From positions 27,349,741 to 27,413,740 of the forward strand of contig CM041465.1 of assembly GCA_023213395.1 (NCBI GenBank): a stretch of DNA of 64,000 nt, written 5' to 3'. Under the pieces are notes generated by a model. It saw nothing but the letters and a program-made list of their open reading frames with translations, ran no database searches and was not told the origin of the DNA. This DNA is from Cycas panzhihuaensis. Taxonomy: Eukaryota > Cycadophyta. Shown piece after piece: positions 55,961 to 64,000 of the stretch (its first letter is position 1; every line of letters starts with the position of its first letter). Made by a program: the position numbers and the translations under genes.

Positions 55961-57010
55961 TTGAAGCTTCAAGTGAAATAGTTCCTCCCTTGTAGCATCA
56001 TCTTCATAATTTGTAAGTAGAGTGACCTTCTCTTCTTCTCCTTCACTTTGAATCTCCACCTCGTAAAGTAGTGCTTTCCTTTTCCTTCTTTCTTAATTCC
56101 ATATCCTTGATATGCTTGGCTTTAGTTCGGATGCAACTTCCAACACTTTGCTGTAATATGACCACTAATATCACAATGCTCACAATAGTTAGAACTTTTA
56201 ACAAAATTAGTTCTTTTCTTCTTTCCTTCTTGCCTTTTGATGAGTGTCATTTAGGATTCTTTTCATACTTATTAGAAGTAAAAGTAGAATCTTTAGACAT
56301 GAATGTAGATTTCTTGCTTTACTTTCTATTGCCATAGCCATCCTACTTGCCTCTCCAATGGATTGAACCTTAAAAAGCCTTAGTTCCTTCCTTATGTATT
56401 CATGTAATCCTCCAATGAATTTCATAAGAGTGACATGTTCATCCATATTAATACCAAGTAGCATGCCATGCCTCAAAAATAAAGAAGTATAGTCTTGGAC
56501 ACTTACACCTCTCCCTTGGCGTAAATATTACCAAGTGACCCATTGGTCTTCCTCATGACCCATGGGGTAGAATTGCTTCTTTATTATTTTCTTAAAATCC
56601 CTCCATGAAAAAGAAGATACATCATGAGTCTTTAAATATGCATTCCACCATGTCAATGCATGTTTACACAACTTGAGCCTAGCAAATGAAAGCTTTTGAG
56701 CATTACTATAAGCATAGATTGTGAAGTAGGTTTCAAGTTGATCCAACCAATGGTCTAACTTTTCAGCATTTACCTCTCCATCATAAGTTGGAATATCCAA
56801 CTTTGCCTCCACCTTGAAGGGTTGATGAGATGAAGTACCCTTGCTTTCTTCAAAGAGTGCTTTAAGGTCTCCTCCTCTTCCTCTTCATGGTCGTGGTCAT
56901 ATGTGGATCCTCCTTCAAATTCCTTCTCTTTGCCTTTTCCTTTGACTAGAGGTAGAAGGTGGGTCATCATTTGCATCAAGGCTTGACGCTCTTCTTAAGC
57001 CTTTCAAATC
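55961..57010 (-). pseudogene. G1 gag with CCHC knuckle
   Basis: Segments: 56979-56770 (acidic N-terminus, DHDHEEEEEETLKHSLKKAR), 56812-56528 (LDIPTYDGEVNAEKLDHWLD, QLETYFTIYAYS, LTWWNAYL, FSWRDFKKIIKKQFYP: the Gag core), 56476-56207 (FIGGLHEYIRKELRLFKVQS) and an intact zinc knuckle CEHCDISGHITAKC at about 56185-56135. Small frame breaks lie between segments. Confidence 0.85.
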
Positions 57011-57149
57011 TAATTTCTCCATCTTCTTTTCACCATGGTGCTTGGATTCTTTCTTTGTCTTCTTGGTGATTGCAACACAAGAAAGTCTTCACCTTTCTCT
57101 TTGTATCCTTTCCTTGTTTGTACCATTCAAGTCCCTACAACAAAGATCG

Positions 57150-57167
57150 AGGCTCGATACCAAAATA
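57150..57167 (-). other. G1 primer-binding site
   Basis: The minus strand reads TATTTTGGTATCGAGCCTCG next to the LTR. TGGTATCGAGCC shares its TGGTATC start with the initiator-Met site TGGTATCAGAGC but differs after it. Confidence 0.7.
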
Positions 57168-58221
57168 TGATCCCAAAAGAGCTTAGTTTGGTGAAGAAAT
57201 CAATTATCAATCTTTCCTCCTTGAGATTCTGGGAGTTAGTGTAGAAAGCTTAATAACATCAAAACAACAATGAGCCCATGAAAGGAAAATTCTACACCAA
57301 ATCAATTATTCTTGACATTGATCCAAAAGTATGATGAGTAATACTTTTATTAAACCATGAAAATCTCCATTTAATGGTGGAGAAATCAACTAGCAAAAGA
57401 ATGGTAAAATTACAAGGAGTAAATGTTACAATTATACCATAAGGGGGATTCCAACCCTCCAAATGCTTCTCCAAGGATGCTTCCCAAGTCAAGTCCCCAA
57501 GAACCACCCCTCCAACCTATAGAAGGGCTCAATTTATAGAAAGAAACCTGAATTGCATGTTTAACAAGTGGCAATCATGCAAGTATAACCACTAACCACC
57601 AGAATGCATGTTGTCCAAGTGGCCTTCATACAATTCTTAAAAATTTACAGTTTGTAACAGATCTTAACGTACTCCAATTTGGCTCAAATTTGGTACATGT
57701 ATAGGAACGTATATCCCCTCATCTTCCTAAAATTTTCAGCAAATTTGGATGTCATTTGACTGCATTTTTATTCATTTAGTAATAATATGTATTTGCTATT
57801 TTTCTGCTGTCCAAGTGGCCTTCATACAATTCATAAAAGTTGTGGCTTGTAACTGACCTTAACGGACTCCAATTTAGTTTAAATTTTGTACACATATAGG
57901 AACATATGTCTCCTCTGCTTCCTCAAAATTTTAGCTCATGTTGATGTCATTTGGCCATGTTTCTATTCATATAATCAAAATATATATTTTCTATTTTTTC
58001 TCGCTAGCGTGGGATTAATTTTTATGCAAAGACAAGGCTTGAACTCTAATCAAATGATATTTTCTGAACCCCACCTTTTGTACACATCTAGTGAGATGTG
58101 TCTTATCCCTTTAAACAAAATTTCATAGAGTTTTGATACCATTTGGCCGTATCTCTTTTAGTTATGCCAATGCCTAGCATTTTCCGCATCCTGTAAACAT
58201 ATGGTAGATCCTCCTGGATCA
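57168..58221 (-). repeat. G1 5' LTR
   Basis: 1054 bp, TGATCC...GGATCA, followed by CTTCT (58222-58226). Close to 51510-52563 throughout, with scattered C/T differences. Confidence 0.9.
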
Positions 58222-58226
58222 CTTCT

Positions 58227-59098
58227 AAAACAACTCAGTGCTTACCTGGGCAAAGAGACCCTAAAAACTCCTCAAGAATACCCCTTCTAGGGCATACAAT
58301 GGGCTGTGAGGATGTCACAGTGAGGCCTAAGGTGGGCTGGGTGTAAAGGAGCAGTTACAAGTCCTGAGAGTACAGCAGAGTAGAGAGCAGGGCAATTTTC
58401 CTTAGTGTTCCTTCGAAAGAGAGCCAAAAGATCCAAAAAATGGCTTAAGAAGAGCTTAAATACTTAGCCCCAATTGTAATTGAGCAATTAAGGCTCAATT
58501 GGCACTAAGGTGGGCCAAAGGACATGTGGCAATTCCACAATAAATGCGAGAATTTCCACGGCGGGTTTAAAAAATAGTTTATAATAGTCACACCACGGTA
58601 CATATCGCGGTACCATGATAAATACAACGGTAGCGGGAACTCTACCGTGGTGCAGGGTTAGAGGCCTAAACAGGCCCAAACATCCAGCCAGGGATGTAGG
58701 CCAGGGTATTAGGAGGAAGGTAGGGGGTAGGCCCACCTGCCCAGGGGCAAACAAAGGACCAAGAACCACAAAAAAGTAATTAAGGGGCTCAAGGATACAA
58801 CAAGGGGACTAAGTGGTGATAAAACAACATAACAAATGATCATCACATGAGTCAAATAAGCCTTAAGGGGAGTAGGGAAGATTGCAGGAGGTGACGTAGC
58901 CACCGGGGTACCACACTTGTTGGAAGTGTGCCTCCGCTATAGTCATCATAGGCTAAAGAGGTGTAGATGATGCAAACCATCTACGAAAAACATGTAGCAT
59001 GCAAGCAAGTACTCCTCACAAGAAGAAAAAGTAAAGTGAGAAACGTACCTACACTTACCTGAGTCGAGCTCTCTGTATCCATTCCAGTGGTGGAAACA
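58227..59098 (-). repeat. T4 3' LTR, piece 3 of 3
   Basis: Resumes the T4 LTR after G1 and runs to GGTGGAAACA (59098). It shares with T3 the 'catcataggcta' block (58943), 'cttacctg' (59054-59061) and the TATTTAAG box (58455-58462). Total T4 LTR length over three pieces is about 2.75 kb. Confidence 0.8.
58455..58462 (-). promoter_or_regulatory. TATA-like box of T4 LTR
   Basis: TATTTAAG on the minus strand following TTGGGGCTAAG, matching the T3 promoter block. Confidence 0.55.
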
Positions 59099-59469
59099 CC
59101 GCCTTGGCAGCAGAGCCTCGTCGCTCGGAAGCATGGTGCGATGGTGAATGTTGGCAACACAACTGTCAGTAGCACATGTATGCATATATATATAAATAAA
59201 GATCATAATAGGAGTCAAGGGTGTTGACGAGTGTCGTGGCAGAATGCTTGAATAGGGGTTGCCTATGCACCACCTGGGAATCAACTGGAAGATAAGAAGG
59301 ATGAGGGAGCTAGCCCCATCGCAAAAAGATGCAAGAGATGTGCATGATCAAGTAGAAGAAATAAGTGAGCGAACTAGTAGTCACCATAGTTTAACCTCGT
59401 TAGCGACTAGCTTTCAGAGGTGCCAATGAATCGCAAGATGATGCATATAACAGCTTGGGACTTGGATAA
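59099..59469 (-). other. T4 segment between LTR and second RNase H
   Basis: About 370 bp, homologous to T3 37442-37789 (CCGCCTTGGCAG start, TA run near 59185). No coding frame supported. Confidence 0.45.
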
Positions 59470-59930
59470 CAGAATAACCAGACAAGTCTTAGGGGCAATC
59501 AGCAAGAAGAGGAAGGCAACGCTCAAGGATGAGGCGAACAATACTATCTACCTCGGCATTAAGGGCCCAAGGAATGTGTCAGATGTTGATAGACTAGAAA
59601 CAAGCCAGAAGAGACCTAGCAGTCAAAGCAAGGGCTCTCAAGTGAGGGCATTGCACCTAGTAAAATTGGGTGAGATGGGACACCACAACCTGGAAGTCAC
59701 AAAGTAAAATAATAGATCCATGATGGAAACGGAGAGCATCAGTGAGAGCCTCAATAACAGCCATGTACTCAGCTTCGTTATTGGTAGCCTCTGGGAGGAA
59801 GACCTTAGAGCACAGGAAATCATGTTTGGATGAGCTGCGAAGGATCCATGTGGCGGTATGAGGTCTAGGATTACTGCAGCTCCCACCATTAGTAAAGACA
59901 TAGAGAGACATGGATGATGGAAGAGAAAAA
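59470..59930 (-). pseudogene. T4 second RNase H, archaeal-like type
   Basis: The minus strand gives YVFTNGGSCSNPRP (first catalytic Asp changed to Asn in the TDGGS position), ATNNEAEYMAVIEALTDALR (Glu kept), IILLCDFQVVVSHL (Asp kept) and, in a shifted frame, ALALTARSLLACF and HIPWALNAEVDSIV (final Asp kept). Matches T3 37790-38240 over its full length. This copy keeps the start of the domain that T3 has lost; T3 keeps a better middle. Confidence 0.75.
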
Positions 59931-60453
59931 CTCGGTGGAGAAAATATGTAGTGATATAGGAGTCAGAGCAGAAAGAGGCTCGTATGGCAAGTGATAAATG
60001 GCCGTGAAGGGTAGGAGGACCTAACAATGAGGCTACCCAAGGACAAAAGCATACGATCTGACCACTGGCTGAGAGTGGGCGGGAAAAGGGCATCCCGGGG
60101 TGCCAAAGGTTGCCTTAAAAGGCAAAGAATGACTCCGAGCGGGGGGAGCATTCCCTTTGGGGGCCCCGAGAGAAGGAACAGGCTATAAAAACGGGTCCAG
60201 GGCGGCGAAACGAGCCAAATGAGTATAAACTCAGGCATGCACAAGAGTGGTACGTAAAACGAGACAAGGGAGGCTTCGACAAAAATGAGCTATTTGGGGC
60301 ATCATTAATGTGACGAGAGAAACGGGTCGAAAGGAGACCACATAGACGAAAAGAGAAACTGGGCCAGAAAGTAATGTTGGCTAGGGCAAAAATGCGGCCT
60401 TGAAGGCTACCTCTGAGGTGAAAAAAGAGGAAGTGCCCAACGGAGGCCCCGCC
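59931..60453. other. T4 stretch upstream of antisense promoter
   Basis: About 520 bp homologous to T3 38241-38770. Open frames on the minus strand exist in both copies but in different frames and with different text, so I do not call a gene. It may hold the antisense promoter's upstream control region; GGGGGAGCATTCCCTTTGGG is conserved (38461 and 60140). Confidence 0.45.
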
Positions 60454-60460
60454 TATATAA
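60454..60460 (+). promoter_or_regulatory. TATA box of the antisense gene in T4
   Basis: TATATAA in GGCCCCGCCTATATAAGGAA, same block as T3 38771-38777. Confidence 0.65.
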
Positions 60461-61131
60461 GGAAACTCGAACAAAAAGGGATTTCATTCTCACGAGCTTC
60501 CATACAAAATCTAGAGCTCATTCCTTATGCAACGGAGCGCTATCCCACTTCTAGGACACGCAGTGAGAGATCTGGCTGTTGGATCAGAGCGAGGAGGCAA
60601 CCAACATGACTAGGAGAGTGAGATAACGACCGCATGACCTAATCCAGTCAGTAGATTGCCAAAACCCCTCCTAAAATTGTAATTTAAAATTTGTTATTTT
60701 TTATCATTTTTTGTGTAGATTTTGGGCCCCATATGGGTGAGAAGTGGCCTCTCAGAGTCCAAATTGGACCCAAAAATAGGCGGGACTGGGGCATTAGGTA
60801 GCCCTGGTCCTAGTGGGCCCTGTTGGACCCACCCAAAAGATTTTTTTTTGAGTTTTTTGGCAAGAAAACCCCCCTTTTTGGGGGGGTGCTGTTCACACCA
60901 TGGCAAAGATCGTGGTGCTACAATCTTTGCTGCAGGGCCCCGATCGCCTCAGGACCTAGCTAAACTCCATGGTACCACAAAGTTTAGTGTGGTGCGAAGG
61001 CAGAATGAGTGAAAAATGAAAAGGAGGCCCCAAGGGTCCCCAAATCTCGCCCAAATGAGGCCGAGGGAGAACCCTAAGAGGCTGAGAGTAAGTGTTGGCT
61101 ATAGATTAACACGTTTGATGGCGTTTTACAG
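60461..61131 (+). other. Antisense-gene leader in T4
   Basis: Homologous to T3 38778-39423. It contains a GGGGGGGTGCTGTTCACACC stretch and short inverted repeats around CCATGGTACCAC (60968-60980). It ends at the acceptor-like GCGTTTTACAG (61131). A GAGA|GTAAGTG donor candidate lies at 61085, giving a very short intron of about 46 bp, so the upstream splice is doubtful. Confidence 0.4.
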
Positions 61132-62987
61132 GTGGTGGCTGCGGTGAAGAACTGCGAGAACATCAGTATGGCTATGTTAAGTTTCATAGATATGATGACG
61201 AGGGAGGATCGACAGATCCTAGCATGATGTAGCCTGCTGAAGGTCACAAGGACACCACAGTACAAGTCAGATCAGAGGCTGTTGGTAGACATCATATTGC
61301 ATTGGGATAGGCAAAGACACGTGTTCCATATGCCCCAAGTAAGGGACGTGACGGTGACACCCAAAGACATCTAGCAGATCCTTGGAGTGCCAGCGAAAGG
61401 GAGACCAGCTTCTCTAGGAGAATTGCCTAGCAATGAGGTGGCCCATCAATATGCGGCTATGTTTTTTATGGGCCAGGATAGGTGGAAGAAGCGGGGAGTA
61501 CCTCTGTAGAGTATGGTGATGTCTGGGATTCCTTGTGTGAGGAAGGTGATAACACTATGCCTTCTATTTCTGGATAACCCAGAAATAGAACTATAGAGAT
61601 ATCCCAAGTAGCTGGATCGATGTAGTATGAAGGTGTGAGGCTGGGGAGTGATTGGATTGGGCCACCCTCATAGTGGTGAACCTCGTCACTTAGCTGGACG
61701 CTATCAAGGTGGCAGGTAGAGGTGGATTGTCTTACAACACCCTCTTGCAGTGTTGGTTCTTCGATCACTTTCTAGCAGTGGTATCACTAGGGGGACCACA
61801 CCCCATATCAGAGTGGGCACCCATGGTACATAGATGGCAGACCCAGTTCAGCAGAGTTGAGGATCAGGTGCACGTCAGGAGGTCCGTGGATGCTACATCG
61901 CTAGATCTCTTTACCATGACTGACTACATCTCAGATCCCTACCGAACAACGAGATGGGATAGTGACGAGGAGGTAGGAATGGCAAGGGCTGCCCCCAGAG
62001 ATGATGACGGCAGTGATGGAGGAGATAGAGGAGATGAGGCCAGCCCATCACGAGCTATAGAGGAGGTAGGTCCATAAGCGACTGCCAAGGAGACGAAGGG
62101 GCCTGTGACATGAGCTCAGAGACTGAGGATCATGGAAAGACCTAGGGGGACAGCTCCACTAGCAGAGGGAGGGACGTAGGCTCCAACAATGGAGACAGTT
62201 GCAACGGAGGTGCCAGAGGAGGAGGCACCAGTAGCTGGTGGAATGCTAGGGGTAGAGGCCATCGCACAGGCAGAGGAGCCGACGACTGTAGCAGGTGAGG
62301 CCTTACTTTCCTCGTTGTTTAATAGCCAGATGCCCATACGCTTTGATTTGGTTTCAGTTTGGTATGTGGCTAGATATATACTTACATATGGCATGTTGGG
62401 TTTATAGGTACCACAAAGATCCGGCAGTTAGTGGAGGCTATGGTGAGGGAGATATTCCCTCAAGTGTACGTAGAGGGGCAACCACCTATCCAGGCTGAGG
62501 ATGTGCCCAGATCGGCCAGTGCCTACATGGCATCATTCACCCCATTAGCGAGGGTGAGGGATATATGGGTTGTAGAGTCCCAGGAGCATGTAGCATTAAG
62601 GGGACATCTACAGCGAGAGTTGGACGAGACTCGAGGCAAGCAAGATGCACTACAGAGTCACGTACAGGTGCTGGAGGCTCAGGGAGGAGCAGGCAGAGAT
62701 GCAGAGGGTAGGATATAGATGACAGTCCTAGAGGAGCATCTCCGAGGGATGGAGGAGAAGTTCTGGAGCAAGGAGGAGAGACTCCAGGGAGTAGAGGGTG
62801 AGAGAGATCGTATCCAGGCTCAATACGATCAACTAGTGGATCAGGTGGCATCGAGGTCAAGCTGGAGTAGGACACATACCTACATAGCGGTGACGACATC
62901 GAGGAGGCCATGCGATGAGGGGAGCGAGGCAGGGAGCTCATGAAGGCTACGAAGGAGCCTAGGAGGCATGTCATCCCCAGGAGAGAG
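61132..62987 (+). pseudogene. Antisense accessory gene of T4: plant-mobile-domain-like protein with coiled coil
   Basis: Second copy of the T3 antisense gene, clearer in its first part: NCENISMAMLSFIDMMTRED, YKSDQRLLVDIILHWDRQRH, VFHMPQVRDVTVTPKDI, ILGVPAKGRPASLGELPSNE, MFFMGQDRWKKRGVP, MVMSGIPCVRKVITLCLLF. The V/TFH-P...VTVTxxDI...LGVP-GRP order is what plant mobile domains show. Then GGLSYNTLLQCWFFDHFLAV, an acidic linker, an intron (62295-62407) and a coiled coil (ALRGHLQRELDETRGKQDAL, LEEHLRGMEEKFWSKEERLQ). Single stops (TAG/TAA/TGA) interrupt it at about 61226, 61378, 62074 and 62716. Its frame runs through both sides of the intron. Ancestral stop about 62987. Confidence 0.6.
62295..62407 (+). 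other. Intron of the antisense gene in T4 (113 bp)
   Basis: GTAGCAG|GTGAGG ... GGTTTATAG|GTACC. Phase 1, position and flanking exon text as in T3 (40634-40745). The intron interior has drifted more than the exons, although 'ACATATGGCATGTTG' versus 'ACACATGGCATGTTG' is kept near the acceptor, a possible branch region. Confidence 0.7.
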
Positions 62988-63780
62988 ATAACATTGACCA
63001 AAAGATGACGCCCCCGGAGAGGGGCGGTAGTAGAGTATGATGTAGGTTAGGGTGTGATGAGGGAAAGCATGGGCCTCCAAGGGATCACTATGTAGAGACA
63101 TATGATTGTAACCCCCCTGCAAGGACACCAGCTTCCCATGGATGATGTACTATCATTTGTATGTTATGAGGATTGATTTGGTGTATATAGACAGGGTGCT
63201 TGGTATCCCATTTGACACATGAGATGGCATTTGTGGTATACATTGCAATGGATGCATAATGGATATGTATGTTTGTGATGTTTTGGTCTTGGTGTGTATA
63301 TATAAGAGTATATATATATGAGTGTGAGTATGCACGATGCATGATGATATAGCAGGTGATGTTTTAACTATTGCATAGCTAGAGTTATGCTTGTTTTTGA
63401 TGTGGATGTGATGTGTTATTCATTATGAGCTACGCGCATATTTCCTTTCATGTAGGACTATATCTCTAGTGGGGATGCACATGATCACTATGAGTAGCGG
63501 CGATGGATACGCGTAAGGCTAAGAGACAGGGTGACATGCATGTCCACGTGGGAGCATAGCAGGATATGCAAAGGAAATAGTGATGGGAGGGAGTGACCAC
63601 ACCCCAAGAGTCACCCTAATTAGGGGATGCCCAAATAGGGAGGTGAGGTTCCCAAGAAAGAGGGAACAAGGGTCCTACAGAAGGAACAAAAAAGAATGAG
63701 GACTTAAGCTATCCCTTCCACCTAAAGCTAGGGGGAATGTGAATAAGCTTAGGGCGGTAGTTTAGGCTCATTTCGGAGGG
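62988..63780. other. T4 stretch between antisense gene and integrase end
   Basis: Homologous to T3 41304-41990. Includes a GTATATATAAGAGTATATAT run (63294-63315). No supported frame. Confidence 0.45.
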
Positions 63781-63789
63781 TGGTGAAGG

Positions 63790-64000
63790 AGTCATCAAGA
63801 GGATCATGCATAAAATTTCTTGAGGAATTTTCCATCGACCACCTTCTCAAATTCCAGGCCTTCCAAGGTGGCAACCCTATAAGCATTGTTATCGAGGCTC
63901 TTAAGAACGATGAAGGGACCGATCCATTTAGGCCCAAATTTGGTTAGGTGATCATGGAGATATTCTAACTTAAGGACGTAGTCCCAGGGTATAAAGGATA
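63790..64000 (-). pseudogene. T4 integrase C-terminus, cut by window edge
   Basis: The minus strand reads WDYVLKLEYLHDHLTKFGPK, WIGPFIVLKSLDNNAYRVAT, LEGLEFEKVVDGKFLKKFYA and then a stop. It matches the ends of the T2 (8484-8753) and T3 (about 42005-42200) integrases. The visible part is open. Confidence 0.8.

Larger units (their letters stand above)
51510..58221 (-). mobile_element. G1: full-length Ty3/gypsy element of a second lineage
   Basis: 6712 bp with LTRs of 1054 bp each (51510-52563 and 57168-58221). They begin TGATCC and end GGATCA, a perfect 6-bp inverted terminus. The five-base duplication CTTCT flanks it. Internally on the minus strand are PBS, gag, protease, RT, RNase H and integrase in gypsy order. 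RT wording (RPSCSPCGSPIVLVPKKDGG, YPLPRIDDFLDQIQ) is of the chromovirus-like plant gypsy type and unlike T1-T4. LTRs differ by only a few percent by eye, so it is young; yet pol has stops. Confidence 0.9.
33513..64000 (-). mobile_element. T4: Tat-like Ty3/gypsy element, host of T3 and G1, cut by right edge
   Basis: From left: 3' LTR in three pieces (33513-34873, 50994-51509, 58227-59098), a second archaeal-type RNase H (about 59470-59930, minus), antisense gene (60454-about 62990, plus) and the integrase C-terminus (63790-64000, minus). The rest of pol, gag and the 5' LTR lie to the right of the window. The module order is the same as in T3, at clearly lower identity, so T4 is an older relative. 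It is inserted in C2. Confidence 0.85.

Noticed and set aside
60694-60906. Frames on both strands around 60694-61012 (T4 leader)
   Set aside because: GC-rich, hairpin-prone leader; the equivalent T3 region has different text in these frames.
49-64000. Host gene, tRNA, rRNA, CRISPR or prokaryotic operon
   Set aside because: I looked for domains outside transposable elements, cloverleaf-like tRNA text apart from primer-binding sites, and spaced short repeats. None was found; the tandem repeats seen are LTRs, microsatellites or a coding minisatellite.

Overview
The window is intergenic, repeat-packed DNA of a plant nuclear genome. I can attribute almost every base to nested LTR retrotransposons, and I found no host gene, rRNA, tRNA or CRISPR array. 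The plant assignment rests on the element families: Ty3/gypsy elements with 2.2-3.2 kb LTRs and Tat/Retand-type Gag-Pol, Ty1/copia elements primed by initiator-Met tRNA, and an antisense gene resembling the plant mobile domain. I do not name a species.

Layout. (1) Positions 1-18532 hold two old, minus-strand Tat-like elements in tandem. T1 has its internal region at 1-5348 and is cut by the window start. It is followed by one LTR (5349-8329), then T2 internal (8330-15356), then a further LTR (15357-18532). The middle LTR has a primer-binding site on one side and the T2 pol end on the other, so both elements share it. (2) T2 abuts the integrase region of a decayed plus-strand copia element, C1 (18533-19660, resuming 27613-29049). 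(3) C1 is split by S1 (19661-27612), a plus-strand copia with exact 86-bp terminal repeats, PBS, PPT and a CTTAG target duplication. S1 contains a head-to-tail pair of ~312-bp LTR-like repeats lying between a PPT and a PBS. (4) C1 ends in an LTR (29050-29393) directly followed by a PBS and the 5' half of another copia, C2 (29394-33512). (5) C2 is interrupted by Tat-like element T4, which runs off the right edge. The T4 3' LTR is in three pieces (33513-34873, 50994-51509, 58227-59098) because two younger elements landed in it: T3 (34874-50988, 16.1 kb, target duplication TAGGG) and G1 (51510-58221, 6.7 kb, a different Ty3/gypsy lineage, target duplication CTTCT).

Main biology. T3 and T4 carry, between integrase and 3' LTR, a module missing from T2. 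It consists of a gene on the opposite strand, with its own TATA box, a PMD-like domain, an acidic linker, a coiled coil and a conserved in-frame phase-1 intron, followed on the element sense strand by an archaeal-type RNase H. The order gag-PR-RT-RNase H-integrase-(antisense gene)-archaeal RNase H-LTR is preserved in both copies, so it is a family property rather than an accident. Elements of the Tat lineage are known to carry a second RNase H and antisense extra ORFs. The placement and the intron-bearing PMD-like gene are the parts most worth following up.

Every pol gene seen is broken by stops or frameshifts. T1, T2, C1 and C2 are strongly decayed. T3 and G1 are the youngest by LTR similarity and nesting order. 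All element, domain and boundary calls come from reading the sequence and its translations by eye; no alignment or database search was run.
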